From assembly GCA_022842935.1 (NCBI GenBank), contig JALHOP010000008.1:124001-188000 (forward strand): a stretch of 64,000 nt of DNA, given 5' to 3'. The notes beneath the pieces were generated by a model. That model made no database searches. It saw only the letters and a program-made list of their open reading frames with translations, and was not told the DNA's origin. This DNA is from Myxococcota bacterium. Lineage in GTDB: Bacteria; Myxococcota; XYA12-FULL-58-9; JALHOP01. A program made the position numbers and the translations under genes. Shown here piece by piece: positions 9,735 to 18,985 of this stretch (positions within the stretch are counted from its first letter, which is position 1; every line of letters begins with the position of its first letter).

Positions 9735-11107
9735 GCCCCGAGCTCCTTGCGCACCCGCGCAATCTCCGTCTCGAAAAGGACCTGAAGCTCCTTCGCGCGC
9801 GCGGCCGACAGCGCCTCGAAGCGCATGACCAGGATTGGCGTCGTGTTGCTCGCGCGCACGAGACCCCAACCATCGCTCCACTCGACGCGAGCGCCGTCGA
9901 TGTCGATGACCTTCGAGCCGTCTTTGCGCGCCTTGAAAGCCTCTGTGACCTTCTTGACGATCGGAAACTTGGTTGCCTCGGTGACATCCATGCGCAACTC
10001 GGGCGTCGCGTGCATCACTGGTACGTCCTTCAAACGCTCGCCGACCGACCCATCGCCCGTCGACAGGATCTCGAGCAAACGCCCCGCCGTGTAGCAGGCG
10101 TCGTCGAATCCGTAATAGCGGTGTTTGAAGAAGATGTGCCCGCTCATCTCACCTGCGAGCTCGGCGCCCGACTCCTTCATCTTCTCCTTGATGAGAGAGT
10201 GTCCGGTTCGCCACATGATCGGCTTACCACCGTGCTTGGCAATATCGTCGTAGAGGGTCTTCGAGCACTTCACTTCGCCAATGATCGAAGCGCCAGGAGC
10301 CTCGGCGAGCACGGCGCGCGACAGTAGGATCATCAGGCGGTCGCCCCAGATGGCGTCGCCGTTGGAGTCGACGACCCCAATGCGATCGGCGTCACCATCG
10401 AAGGCGATACCAACGTCGGCCTTGGTCTCGGCGACCTTCCTCTTCAGGTCGACAAGGTTCTTCTCGACGGTGGGATCCGGATGGTGATTGGGATAGCGCG
10501 AGTCGGGCTCAATGAAGAGCGGCACGATATCGTAACCCAGCTTCTGCAAGACCGGCATGGCGGTGATGCCGCCGACGCCATTGCCGCCGTCGAGCACCAC
10601 CTTGAGCCGCTTGGCCGGCTTCTTGAGCAACTTCACGCAATCGTCGACGTAGGCTTCGAGCACGGGTGACTGCTGGGAACCACCCTTTCCAAGCGCGAAT
10701 CGGTCCGTCTCGATTGTGCGGCGCAGCTCCTGGATTTGTTCACCGTAGAGCGACTTGCCGAGAAGCGTGAGCTTGAAGCCGTTGTATTCGGGCGGGTTGT
10801 GACTACCCGTGATTTGCACGCCGCCATCGGCTTCGAGATGCTTGATTGCCCAGTAGTTTACCGGCGTCGGCGTGACACCAATGAGGAGTGCGGTGCAACC
10901 GGTGGCCGCGAGCCCCTCCGCGAAAGCGTCCTCTAGAATCTTGCCGTGTTCACGGTTGTCGCGACCAACGACGACACGACTCTTGCCGGCGTTCCGGATG
11001 TGCGTCCCGACGGATTTGCCGAGCGCGCGGGCCACATCAGCGGTGAGGTCGCGGCCGTAAATGCCGCGGATGTCGTACTCGCGAAAAATCTCCTGGGCGA
11101 TCTTCAT
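9731..11107 (-). CDS. Phosphomannomutase/phosphoglucomutase
   Basis: 458 aa, alpha-D-phosphohexomutase family. Domain 1 carries the phosphoserine loop TGSHNPPEYNGFK, domain 2 the Mg-binding DGDADRIG, domain 3 the sugar-binding EMSGHIFF and domain 4 an RASNTTP phosphate-binding loop. The length and these signatures match dual-specificity enzymes of the AlgC type. It supplies mannose-1-P to the GDP-mannose pyrophosphorylase three genes upstream and glucose-1-P to glycan synthesis. The ATG at 11107 shares one base with the upstream stop (TGATG); a GTG one codon earlier is also possible. Confidence 0.95.
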   Translation of the reverse strand: MKIAQEIFREYDIRGIYGRDLTADVARALGKSVGTHIRNAGKSRVVVGRDNREHGKILEDAFAEGLAATGCTALLIGVTPTPVNYWAIKHLEADGGVQITGSHNPPEYNGFKLTLLGKSLYGEQIQELRRTIETDRFALGKGGSQQSPVLEAYVDDCVKLLKKPAKRLKVVLDGGNGVGGITAMPVLQKLGYDIVPLFIEPDSRYPNHHPDPTVEKNLVDLKRKVAETKADVGIAFDGDADRIGVVDSNGDAIWGDRLMILLSRAVLAEAPGASIIGEVKCSKTLYDDIAKHGGKPIMWRTGHSLIKEKMKESGAELAGEMSGHIFFKHRYYGFDDACYTAGRLLEILSTGDGSVGERLKDVPVMHATPELRMDVTEATKFPIVKKVTEAFKARKDGSKVIDIDGARVEWSDGWGLVRASNTTPILVMRFEALSAARAKELQVLFETEIARVRKELGA

Positions 11108-11358
11108 CACAATCCCTTGTTCACATCGTGCTCGAGCTCGTCGAGCTTGTCTTCGACGTTGTCCTTGGTGATCTCGCGCTTGGCCTCTTCGTAGGCCTCG
11201 CGGTACGTCGAGCCCATCTCGGGCACGTCGCGCTCGAGCTCGGGCTGTTTGACGGAGACCGGCCCCGTGGCGGTGGGTTTATTGCTCGGCGAGTCCTGCT
11301 TCTTGGCGCAGGCAAGCGAAGAGAGGGCGACGGCGACCACTATAGCAAACGAGCGCAT
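11107..11358 (-). CDS. Small lipoprotein of unknown function
   Basis: 83 aa with a type II signal peptide (MRSFAIVVAVALSSLAC; lipobox LSLAC-like with Cys17). The mature part is strongly charged (REAYEEAKREITKDNVEDKLDELEHDV) and probably forms a single long helix. Its ATG overlaps the stop of the upstream gene by one base and its own stop overlaps the mutase start, so it is translationally embedded in the sugar-nucleotide operon. No family recognised. Confidence 0.8.
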   Translation of the reverse strand: MRSFAIVVAVALSSLACAKKQDSPSNKPTATGPVSVKQPELERDVPEMGSTYREAYEEAKREITKDNVEDKLDELEHDVNKGL

Positions 11359-11816
11359 CAGAAGCCCACCATGGCGCGGGCCCGAGCTTGGGCGCCGAAC
11401 TCGGTCATCGTCGCACGGTGTCGTTGGGTCTCGCGGCGACGAACGTTCTCGACGCGCTCGAGCAATCGGTTGTCGTTCTGCGCCGTCGCGAGCTCGGCGA
11501 TGTAGTCGAGTCGCGCCAAGCGCTGGTAGTGGACGATGAGCTCGTCGTCCCGCGCCTTCTCATAAGTGCCGCGAAGGTCAGGTGGTTGCGGCATGGGAGT
11601 GTTGTTGACGATGAGCGAGCCGTCTCGTGTCTCTTTTTTCTTGTTGGGCTTCGACTTCGCGGGCGCCTTGCCCTTCTCGGGCACGGCCCAGAGCTCCGGC
11701 GATTGCATGAGTACCGCCATCGCGGCCACAGCCCACAGCCAGCGGCGCCACCCTCGTACGGCGGCCGCTAGGCCATGTCGTATCGCGCTGCGCTGCCTCA
11801 AAGATACGCGTCCCAT
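11358..11816 (-). CDS. Exported hypothetical protein, basic/helical
   Basis: 152 aa, not recognised. A long Arg-rich n-region precedes a hydrophobic stretch (LWAVAAMAVLMQ) ending near AVP, consistent with a signal peptide or anchor. A Lys/Pro-rich linker (KGKAPAKSKPNKKKE) follows, then a helical C-terminal part with regularly spaced charges (YEKARDDELIVHYQRLARLDYI). The ATG overlaps the end of the GDP-mannose pyrophosphorylase gene by 19 bp. A TTG at 11801, giving a 4-bp overlap, is an equally reasonable start. Confidence 0.65.
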   Translation of the reverse strand: MGRVSLRQRSAIRHGLAAAVRGWRRWLWAVAAMAVLMQSPELWAVPEKGKAPAKSKPNKKKETRDGSLIVNNTPMPQPPDLRGTYEKARDDELIVHYQRLARLDYIAELATAQNDNRLLERVENVRRRETQRHRATMTEFGAQARARAMVGF

Positions 11817-12856
11817 CCCCGCTCCTTCAGTTGTTCGACGATGGCCCGTACATCTTGGGCACGATTGCTGGGGACCACCAGAGTAGCGTCTTTGGTTCGC
11901 ACGACCACCAGTCCGTCGACCCCAACAACACCAGCGACGCCGTCCTCGGCGTAAACCACGCTGTTGGTGGTGTCGACCAGGATGGTTTGGCCCCGCGTGA
12001 CGTTTCCGGCGCCGTCTGGCTCGATGACGGAGCCGGTCGCGTTCCAGCTTCCGATGTCGCTCCAGCCGCAGCTGACTGGAACCACGGCGAGGTCCTTGGC
12101 CTTCTCCATGACACCATGGTCGATGGAGACCGAGCGCAACGTCGCGTATTCGCGCTTGACGACTCTTGGCTTGGCATCGCCAGCCTCGATGCGACGCATG
12201 GCGACGTGGAGATCTGGCAGCGAGCGCTCGATTTCTGTTTCGACGATCGACGGCTTCATCACGAACATGCCCGCGTTCCAGTCGAAGCCCCCTTTGGTGA
12301 CGAGCTGGATGGCGCGCTCCTTGGTGGGCTTCTCGATGAAGCGCTTCACCGCAAACGAGCCCTGAACGGCGCGATCGGGCTTGCCTCGCTCGATGTAACC
12401 GTAGCCGGTCTCAGGGTAGGTCGGCTCGATACCCAAGGTGACGATACGATCCTCGCGCGCCAGGCGAACCGCCTTCTTCAGGGCGTCACACAAAGCGGGA
12501 CCGTTGCGTACGAAATGATCGGCCGGCAGAACGACCATGACCGCCTGCGGGTCGCTGCGGCGAACAGAAAGCGCCGCGTACGCTATCGCGGCGGCCGTGT
12601 TCTTGGCCTGTGGTTCGACGAGCACATGCGACGACGGCAGCTTGGGCACTGCGGCGGCGCAAGCCTTCGCATGACTCTCTCCAACCACCATCCACCAGCG
12701 TGAGGGCGTCGCAAGGGCGCGGACACGGTCGAAGGTCTGCGCCAGAAGACTCTTCTTGTTGGCGAAACGCAGGAGCTGCTTGGGCTGATGGTGGCGCGAG
12801 ACGGGCCAGAAGCGCGTTCCAGAGCCGCCGGCCATGACGACGATGTGGACGTTCAC
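11798..12856 (-). CDS. manC: Mannose-1-phosphate guanylyltransferase
   Basis: 352 aa; makes GDP-mannose from mannose-1-P and GTP. The nucleotidyltransferase signature MAGGSGTRFWPVSR with the downstream PKQLL is at the N-terminus, followed by VLPADHF and the FIEKP motif (AVKRFIEKP). It lacks the C-terminal phosphomannose isomerase cupin, so it is the single-function type. With the mutase and ROK kinase downstream this suggests an operon for activated mannose, used for exopolysaccharide or LPS. Confidence 0.95.
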   Translation of the reverse strand: MNVHIVVMAGGSGTRFWPVSRHHQPKQLLRFANKKSLLAQTFDRVRALATPSRWWMVVGESHAKACAAAVPKLPSSHVLVEPQAKNTAAAIAYAALSVRRSDPQAVMVVLPADHFVRNGPALCDALKKAVRLAREDRIVTLGIEPTYPETGYGYIERGKPDRAVQGSFAVKRFIEKPTKERAIQLVTKGGFDWNAGMFVMKPSIVETEIERSLPDLHVAMRRIEAGDAKPRVVKREYATLRSVSIDHGVMEKAKDLAVVPVSCGWSDIGSWNATGSVIEPDGAGNVTRGQTILVDTTNSVVYAEDGVAGVVGVDGLVVVRTKDATLVVPSNRAQDVRAIVEQLKERGWDAYL

Positions 12857-12865
12857 GTTAGGCCT

Positions 12866-13438
12866 TTACAGCAGCTCTACCAAGCGCAGCAACATGAAGG
12901 CCGTGAGCCCCCAGATGTCTTCGCCGTCGGCGTAGAAATGCGGCAGCTCATAGACCTTGCCGCCGCGCTCATGACTTTCGAGCTTCCAGCGCGGTCGCTC
13001 GACGAGCTCGGCGAGTGGTACCGCGAATACCCGAGCGACCTCATCGGCGTTGGGCACCAGCGGCGCCTTCGCATCGATGACGCCGACGACGGGAGTGATG
13101 TGATAACCGGTGTGCGATAGCACGTGGTCGAGGCTGCCGAGCACATGGACCGCGGTCGCTGGCAACGCCATCTCCTCGTAAGCTTCGCGTAGCGCGGTTG
13201 CCTCGGCGCTGCCGTCGAAGGGATCGACGCTACCACCGGGGAACGAGACCTGCCCACTGTGGGTAGCAAGTGTCTCGGCCCTTCGCGTGAAGACGACCTC
13301 GAGCTCCCGCGACTCGCCCATCCGCCGTAGCGGAACGAGCACCGCCGCCTGCCGCCACGTGGAGACAGGCAGCTTCGCCGGTGCGTACTCCGAAATGACC
13401 GCCGAGACGTGCTCTAGGTCAGTTGCCGGCCGAGGCAC
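12866..13438 (-). CDS. NUDIX hydrolase, CoA pyrophosphatase-like
   Basis: 190 aa by my start. The NUDIX box runs from [19 protein letters not shown] through YEEM, with the Glu residues expected to bind Mg. The preceding [10 protein letters not shown] is typical of the NudL/Nudt7 CoA pyrophosphatase group, which cleaves CoA to phosphopantetheine and 3',5'-ADP. The frame is open beyond the metK stop, but that stretch is Arg/Ser-rich noise. GTG at 13438, overlapping metK by 20 bp, gives the usual family length. Substrate assignment is by similarity only. Confidence 0.85.
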   Translation of the reverse strand: MPRPATDLEHVSAVISEYAPAKLPVSTWRQAAVLVPLRRMGESRELEVVFTRRAETLATHSGQVSFPGGSVDPFDGSAEATALREAYEEMALPATAVHVLGSLDHVLSHTGYHITPVVGVIDAKAPLVPNADEVARVFAVPLAELVERPRWKLESHERGGKVYELPHFYADGEDIWGLTAFMLLRLVELL

Positions 13439-14624
13439 GCGACTCCGTGTGCGCCTTGCCACCGTCGGCCTTGCAAGCCTTCTGGAGGCGCTCGGCCGCG
13501 TCGGTGCGCTCCCAACCGAACTCCGGCTCGCTGCGACCGAAGTGCCCATAGGCCGCTGTCTTCGTGTAGATGGGCTTGAGAAGGTCGAGCCGCTTGATGA
13601 TGTCGGCGGGCTTGCCGCTGAACTCTGCCATCACGGCCTGCTCGATGCGCTGTTCGCTCACCGTGCCTGTACCGAAGGTCTCAACCATGATCGATACTGG
13701 CTGCGCGACGCCAATCGCGTAGGCGAGCTGGACTTCACAACGGGCCGCGAGACCGGCCGCAACGACGTTCTTGGCGATGTAGCGCGCGAAGTACGCGGCG
13801 CTGCGGTCGACCTTCGACGGATCCTTACCGCTAAATGCACCGCCGCCGTGACGACCCATGCCGCCGTAGGTGTCAACGATGATCTTGCGGCCGGTGACGC
13901 CAGCGTCGCCCATGGGGCCGCCGACGACAAAACGGCCGGTCGGGTTCACGTGGTAGACGATGTTCGGAGCGCGCAGCTCCTTGGGAATGACCTGCTCGAT
14001 GATCTGGCTGATGACGGCGTCGCGCAGGGTCTTCTGATCGACGTCGGGCGAGTGCTGAGTCGAAATGACGACGTTCTGTACGCGCGTCGGCTTGTTATCG
14101 ACGTACTCGAACGTCACCTGGCTCTTACCATCGGGCCGCAGGAACGGCAGAGTCCCGTCCTTGCGGAGCTTGGCGAGACGGCGCGTCAAGTGGTGCGCGT
14201 AGGTGATGGGTGCGGGCATGAGCTCTGGGGTCTCGTTGCAGGCATAGCCAAACATCATGCCCTGGTCGCCGGCGCCCTGCTCCTTTTGTGCGCCGGTATC
14301 GACGCCTTGGGCGATGTCGGGAGACTGCTTGCCGATGGCCGTGAGCACGGCGCAGGTGTTGGCGTCGAAGCCCATGTCGCTCGATGTGTAGCCGATGCTT
14401 TTGATGGTCTGGCGTACGATGGCGGGCATTTCAACGTAGCAGCTGGTCGTAATCTCACCGGCGACGACCGCCATGCCCGTGGTCACGAGCGTCTCGCAGG
14501 CAACGCGCGCCTTTGGATCCTCACGGAGGATGGCGTCGAGGATCGAGTCCGAGATTTGGTCGGCGACCTTGTCGGGGTGACCTTCGGTGACGGACTCGGA
14601 CGTAAAGAGGAAATCACGATTCAT
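13419..14624 (-). CDS. metK: S-adenosylmethionine synthetase
   Basis: 401 aa; forms AdoMet from methionine and ATP. The N-terminus [20 protein letters not shown] is diagnostic. The signature hexapeptide region ([12 protein letters not shown]) and the P-loop-like [19 protein letters not shown] are both present. Full length with a clear ATG. It has its own candidate sigma-70 promoter just upstream and is followed by the NUDIX gene, which overlaps its 3' end. Confidence 0.98.
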   Translation of the reverse strand: MNRDFLFTSESVTEGHPDKVADQISDSILDAILREDPKARVACETLVTTGMAVVAGEITTSCYVEMPAIVRQTIKSIGYTSSDMGFDANTCAVLTAIGKQSPDIAQGVDTGAQKEQGAGDQGMMFGYACNETPELMPAPITYAHHLTRRLAKLRKDGTLPFLRPDGKSQVTFEYVDNKPTRVQNVVISTQHSPDVDQKTLRDAVISQIIEQVIPKELRAPNIVYHVNPTGRFVVGGPMGDAGVTGRKIIVDTYGGMGRHGGGAFSGKDPSKVDRSAAYFARYIAKNVVAAGLAARCEVQLAYAIGVAQPVSIMVETFGTGTVSEQRIEQAVMAEFSGKPADIIKRLDLLKPIYTKTAAYGHFGRSEPEFGWERTDAAERLQKACKADGGKAHTESRASAGN

Positions 14625-14651
14625 CGGCTTTGATTCTCCAGGGGTCGCCGC

Positions 14652-14680
14652 TTTTAGCGGCCCGCGCGGCGAAGTGTCAA
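14652..14680 (-). promoter_or_regulatory. metK: Candidate sigma-70 promoter of metK
   Basis: On the minus strand a perfect -35 TTGACA (14675-14680) is followed after exactly 17 bp by CTAAAA (14652-14657) as a -10, about 28 bp before the metK ATG. The -10 is imperfect. No SAM-riboswitch-like structure was recognised in the roughly 130-bp leader region. Confidence 0.5.
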
Positions 14681-14754
14681 AGGGATGTGAGATCGTGCCT
14701 GCGCAAACCCGCGCAATTCCTGGCCCTGAGGTCGCAGGTGGCTGCGGGCGCCGC

Positions 14755-16122
14755 TCATTCTCCCGTGAGGCGAAGCTGCACTTGAGTTGCGCCTGGGGGG
14801 CTCACGCGCTGGTTGGGCGGCCCGTGGACATAAGCGACCTTCGGCTCGCGCTCGCGGGGTTCGGCGAGGCCCAGCACGCTCGTTGCCTCCCGTGAGGGTA
14901 GCTGGTCGACGTTCTTGAGGGTCTTCTCCATGGCGCGTGTGCGGACCGCCGCGTCGTCGATGGTGTTCGAGGCCTCGGTGAGCTTCTTCTGGACCTTGGT
15001 CAGGACGTCACTGAAGCGGCCGAACTCGGATTTCACGGCCCCGAGGACGGTCCAAACCTCGCTCGAACGCTTCTGGAGCGCGAGTGTCCGGAAGCCCATT
15101 TGCAAGCTGTTGAGCAACGCCGCGAGCGTCATCGGCCCAACGAGCAACACACGATAGTCGCGCTGCAGGCCGTCGGCGAGGCCGGGCCGCCGCACGAGCT
15201 CTGCGTAGAGGCCCTCGGTGGGTACGAACATCAGGCCGAAGTCGGTGGTGTGCGGTGACATCACGTATTTGTCGCGGATGGCCCCCGCGCATCGCTTGGC
15301 ACAAACCTCGAGCGCTTTGGCGGACTGCTCGACGCCAGCGGCGTCGCCGCGCTCGGACGCCTCGACCAAGCGCTGGTAGTCTTCCTGCGGGAACTTGGAG
15401 TCGATGGGGAGCCAGGTGATGTCGTCGTGGCCAGGCATGCGGATGGCGAACTCGACGCGCTCGCGACTACCGGGCACGGTGGCCACGTTGGTGGCGTATT
15501 GCTCGGGTGTAAGGATCTGCTCGAGGAGATTGCCCAGCTGCACCTCGCCCCATGTCCCGCGCGTCTTGACGTTCGTTAGCACCTTGCGCAGGTCGCCGAC
15601 GCCCGAGGCGAGGTTCTGCATTTCGCCAAGGCCCTTGTGAACCTGTTCGAGCCGCTCGCTCACCAGCTTGAATGACTCGCCCAAGCGCTTCTCGAGGGTG
15701 CCCTGCAGTTTCTCGTCGACGGTGGCGCGCATCTCTTCGAGGCGCTTGCCGTTGTCTTCTTGCATGTTGCGCATGCGCTCATCGACCATCGTGGTGAGCT
15801 GCACGATGTGTTGCGACGCCTCGGCGAAACGCGACTGCAGGCCGTTGGCAAGAGTCGTGAGCGACACCCGAACGTCTTCGCGTACCTGCTGGGACGTGCG
15901 CGAAGCGTCGTCTCGCCCGCGCGCAAGGTCTTCACGCAGCCCGCGTTCGAGCCGCTCTTGCGCCCGCTCGATGACCGCGAATCGCTCGGCTGTGCCATGT
16001 TGCGCCGCGACCATGCGCAATAACAGCGCGACGACCACCGCAAGGGTCACGACGCTAGCAATGAGAACGGCGATCAGCATGGATACACCCCACGCAGGGA
16101 GGTTATGCCGCGAGTCTGACAA
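14755..16122 (-). CDS. rmuC: RmuC-family DNA recombination protein
   Basis: 455 aa. An N-terminal membrane anchor ([20 protein letters not shown]) is followed by a long coiled coil to about residue 165, then the RmuC nuclease-like core. Core motifs seen are [51 protein letters not shown] and a further helical tail. The family limits inversions and is thought to process DNA at the membrane; its biochemical role is still poorly defined. It lies upstream of metK on the same strand but metK has its own promoter candidate. Confidence 0.93.
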   Translation of the reverse strand: MSDSRHNLPAWGVSMLIAVLIASVVTLAVVVALLLRMVAAQHGTAERFAVIERAQERLERGLREDLARGRDDASRTSQQVREDVRVSLTTLANGLQSRFAEASQHIVQLTTMVDERMRNMQEDNGKRLEEMRATVDEKLQGTLEKRLGESFKLVSERLEQVHKGLGEMQNLASGVGDLRKVLTNVKTRGTWGEVQLGNLLEQILTPEQYATNVATVPGSRERVEFAIRMPGHDDITWLPIDSKFPQEDYQRLVEASERGDAAGVEQSAKALEVCAKRCAGAIRDKYVMSPHTTDFGLMFVPTEGLYAELVRRPGLADGLQRDYRVLLVGPMTLAALLNSLQMGFRTLALQKRSSEVWTVLGAVKSEFGRFSDVLTKVQKKLTEASNTIDDAAVRTRAMEKTLKNVDQLPSREATSVLGLAEPREREPKVAYVHGPPNQRVSPPGATQVQLRLTGE

Positions 16123-16155
16123 TTCCGACGCGCCGTTGGCCGGCGCGCGCCGCGC

Positions 16156-17034
16156 TCAGTTGACGATAAGGAGAGGCGGACGGTCGGGACGCACACGAAC
16201 CACGCCGCGGACCGAATATCGCCCGTCGGAAATACCACCGTGAGCGCTCCCCAGCGAGCGCCCCCCCATGGTCGCATACGAGGCATCCTCGACCCGGTTG
16301 TACACCACCAAGTGGGCTTCACGTTCTCCCGGCGAAAAGAAGCGATGGTAGGTCTCGAGAATCGACGTGTCCCGCAGGCCATTTCGAAGCTGGCCGGTTG
16401 CCACATCGAAATGCGGGCTGTAGACCGCGCCTGTGGACGTGTGGCGCGAGATCTCTTCGGCCTGGCCGGTGACGAGCAGCCGCGCTCCGTCGTAGCGTTG
16501 CGGCTCCATCGCGATCGCTCGCACCAAGGCGCTTGCCGCAACCGGTGGAGCCTGCCCTGGATGCTGGGCGAGGAACTGGCCCAGCTCAACCATGGTCATG
16601 GGCGGCCGACCGCTCAAGCGTTCACGGAGCAGCTCGATGCGGTACTCGGCGGAGGAAATCGGAATGGCGCGCAGCGGAAGGCGGGCCACTTGCGGTGCTT
16701 CGACGCCTCGCGCGGTCTCGGCGAATGTCAGTCCGAGCGTCTCGACGGCGAAGCGGCGCGCCTCACCGGCGAGCCGCGCATCGGCCGTCGTGAGCCCGGG
16801 AGCAAGGCCCTGCTCGAGCATCGCGCGAGCCTCGGGACTGCGGACCGCGAGCAACGCCCGGCGCTGGTCGGCAGCTGGCAAGGCGCGAACATCGCGAGCA
16901 AACGACGCAGCGCCGCCGCCGTCGGCAATCTCCACCGCATCGATGAAGCCGTCCGCTTCGCGTGCCGCGTCGAATAGCCCGCCGCCGTTGTCCCAGCGCC
17001 CGTCGAAGGAGCCGCTAGACGTTACTTTCGCCAT
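16156..17034 (-). CDS. Hypothetical protein
   Basis: 292 aa, family not recognised. No signal peptide or membrane segment. The N-terminal half is Ala-rich and helical with repeated acidic/basic patches. The C-terminal half looks globular (YDGARLLVTGQAEEISRHTSTGAVYSPHFDVATGQLRNG, then REAHLVVYNRVEDASYATMGGRS) and ends in beta-like VRGVVRVRPDRPPLLIVN. The ATG at 17034 is chosen for a GAGGG 5 bases upstream; ATG at 17052 is also in frame. Separated by 33 bp from rmuC. Confidence 0.6.
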   Translation of the reverse strand: MAKVTSSGSFDGRWDNGGGLFDAAREADGFIDAVEIADGGGAASFARDVRALPAADQRRALLAVRSPEARAMLEQGLAPGLTTADARLAGEARRFAVETLGLTFAETARGVEAPQVARLPLRAIPISSAEYRIELLRERLSGRPPMTMVELGQFLAQHPGQAPPVAASALVRAIAMEPQRYDGARLLVTGQAEEISRHTSTGAVYSPHFDVATGQLRNGLRDTSILETYHRFFSPGEREAHLVVYNRVEDASYATMGGRSLGSAHGGISDGRYSVRGVVRVRPDRPPLLIVN

Positions 17035-17235
17035 CGAACCCTCGTTGCGCATCGGACCGACATCGACACGATCCAACCCGTGAGTCTGTCCCCGCGGTGG
17101 ACAGCCTGGCAACGGACAAAACGCCGGCGGCCAATCCGACAGCACGTCAGGGCCCAGCCCTCAAACCCCGGCCCCAGGGAGCCCCAGGCCGGAAAGCGTC
17201 ACGTTCCGGCGCCTCTGCGATGGACCTTCGGGCGT

Positions 17236-17469
17236 TCAGCGCAAGGCCGGCCTCCAGCTCGATCCAACGATCGGGCGGTGCCGCTCGATTGGGTCCGGCT
17301 CGACCTTGCAGGCCTCGGCCCACAGCGTCGCCTGGCTCACACCCGAGGCGTTCGCGACCTCTCGAATGGCCTTGTAGATGGCAAGCTCCATGGTCTGTTC
17401 CTCGAATGCCTCGAGCGTGTCGAGGCGCTCGAGCAGCCGGCGGGCTGCATCGTAGAGTTTGTTGCTCAC
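17236..17469 (-). CDS. Small hypothetical protein coupled to upstream gene
   Basis: 77 aa, unknown. The GTG start at 17469 overlaps the stop of the upstream 460-aa gene (GTGA), which argues for a genuine translationally coupled gene. It reads as three short helices (LYDAARRLLERLDTLEAFEEQTM, ELAIYKAIREVANASG, SQATLWAEACKVEPDP) with no membrane segment. The middle resembles a helix-turn-helix in layout but no DNA-binding family is recognised. It probably works with the product of the gene it overlaps. Confidence 0.55.
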   Translation of the reverse strand: MSNKLYDAARRLLERLDTLEAFEEQTMELAIYKAIREVANASGVSQATLWAEACKVEPDPIERHRPIVGSSWRPALR

Positions 17470-18848
17470 GGTATGATCTCGAAGACCCCAGTGCGCTGTA
17501 TCTGTTCCCACAGGGCGGTGCGCGCGAACGCCTGTTGGGCGGCTGCACCCTCCCGCGCCTCGCGGTTCGTCGGCAGGATCGGGCGGTCGCCGAGTTGGTT
17601 CAAATAGCGCCGCAGGGCGAGGTCACCGCCCTCGAGGTGCAGCAAAGTGAGAAAAACAAGACCGCGCTGATCGAGGTCGCGCCGCGGCGCCAACTGGCCG
17701 ACCGCCGCGAGTGCATGGTCACGCCCGCGGGCAATGCGCGCCGCCGTGTAGGTTAGAGAGTTGGTGAGGGCCGAGCGAGCGCCGGCCGGGACGAACACGG
17801 GGCGACCCGAATCGCCGTGAAATGCCTGTCCGAACCAGCTGGGGAGATAGCCGGCGCGCTGCAACGACGCCACGTCGTCCGCAATAGAAGTCACGCCAAG
17901 CACCTGCTCGCCATCAATACGGTCGGGTATCTCGATGTCGGCGATGCCGCGGTGCCAGCCCACAACCGCTTGCGACATGCCTTGTTCGCTCGCCACGGCA
18001 TACAGCAATGCGGGGTCGAGATTCCGTGCGGCCAGCGCCGCCGCCGAAAGAGCCTGCGCGATGGGCTGCTCCCGCGGCTCGTCGACCATCGCTGGAGTAC
18101 GTGGTTCGATACCACAATCGTAGATGGGTCCCAGCGCGCGAGCGATTGCGTAAGCTTGCGCGCGCTGCACGCGGGCGCCGCGATGAACGATGCGAGCCGC
18201 CCCTTCGCCCGGCTCTGCTGCGTCCTCGAAAGCCGCGATGGCAGTCAGCGCCCTGTGCGCCCGTGACACGAGCGGAGACGAAGCAATCGACTCTTGCGAA
18301 GCCCCAGCGAGCAGCGCCGCTAGCGCCTGGTTGATGGCGCGACTCTCCGCGAAAGCGTACGCACGTTCGCGGGGCGCGTCGTCATGCGTGCCGAAATGAA
18401 AAAAAGGGGTCTCGGCGACCACAGTCCGAGCACGGTCAATCAAGACGAAGCTCATCACGATCGGGTCGCCCAAGGGCAGAGCTTCGTCACTCACCGCGAC
18501 CTGCAACGCCACGGAACGCGGTACGGAGCCAGTCACACGAGCTCGCTCGCCGTCCAGCAGCTCGACACGTAAACCCGTGGGGCGCGCCCAGAGCTGCGTG
18601 ATGCCCGCAGCACGGACACGCGCCGGACGGGCGCCAAGGTCTGCCGGCAGCTCGAGGGCGCCGATGAGCGCCGCGGACGCAGCGACTGGCTGGGGGCCAA
18701 GAGCCACTCGCGTAAGGCCAGGTCGCTCCGGGAGATAACGCAGGGGGCCCCGCTCGCCGCGAGGCTTGCGCAGCTGTTCGGTGATGCCGAGAAAGCACTC
18801 TGGCGCGGACAAGGGCCCGCGCTGCGTAAGCGCGAACGCGTTGGACAT
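17466..18848 (-). CDS. Large hypothetical protein with N-acetylmuramidase-like fragment
   Basis: 460 aa, not confidently assigned. The ATG at 18848 has GGGAGGG just upstream; the frame runs further but there it is Arg-rich and unrelated. The first ~190 residues look beta-rich (VRAAGITQLWARPTGLRVELLDGERARVTGSV, LGDPIVMSFVLIDRARTVV). The rest is helical and Ala-rich. A short patch (LDPALLYAVASEQGMSQAVVGWHRG) is reminiscent of lysozyme-like folds, but I see no catalytic signature I trust. No signal peptide. Divergent from the M3 peptidase gene. Confidence 0.55.
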   Translation of the reverse strand: MSNAFALTQRGPLSAPECFLGITEQLRKPRGERGPLRYLPERPGLTRVALGPQPVAASAALIGALELPADLGARPARVRAAGITQLWARPTGLRVELLDGERARVTGSVPRSVALQVAVSDEALPLGDPIVMSFVLIDRARTVVAETPFFHFGTHDDAPRERAYAFAESRAINQALAALLAGASQESIASSPLVSRAHRALTAIAAFEDAAEPGEGAARIVHRGARVQRAQAYAIARALGPIYDCGIEPRTPAMVDEPREQPIAQALSAAALAARNLDPALLYAVASEQGMSQAVVGWHRGIADIEIPDRIDGEQVLGVTSIADDVASLQRAGYLPSWFGQAFHGDSGRPVFVPAGARSALTNSLTYTAARIARGRDHALAAVGQLAPRRDLDQRGLVFLTLLHLEGGDLALRRYLNQLGDRPILPTNREAREGAAAQQAFARTALWEQIQRTGVFEIIP

Positions 18849-18985
18849 GAGCCCTCCCCTGTTTGGTGTTCCGCCTTTTCGGACGGCACGCGCGCGAAGT
18901 TGCCTGACAAACCCGGCAAGGCGTGATTTCAAGCGTGCCCGGTAGAGACGGGCTGGCGCTACTGGCGCGGCCGTGGAGAGCAACA

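Noticed and set aside
13287-14633. 448-codon plus-strand frame opposite metK and the NUDIX gene
   Set aside because: Spans two well-identified genes on the other strand and shows no family features.
14625-14754. SAM riboswitch upstream of metK
   Set aside because: I could not find the conserved helices of known SAM riboswitch classes; only a promoter candidate is supported.
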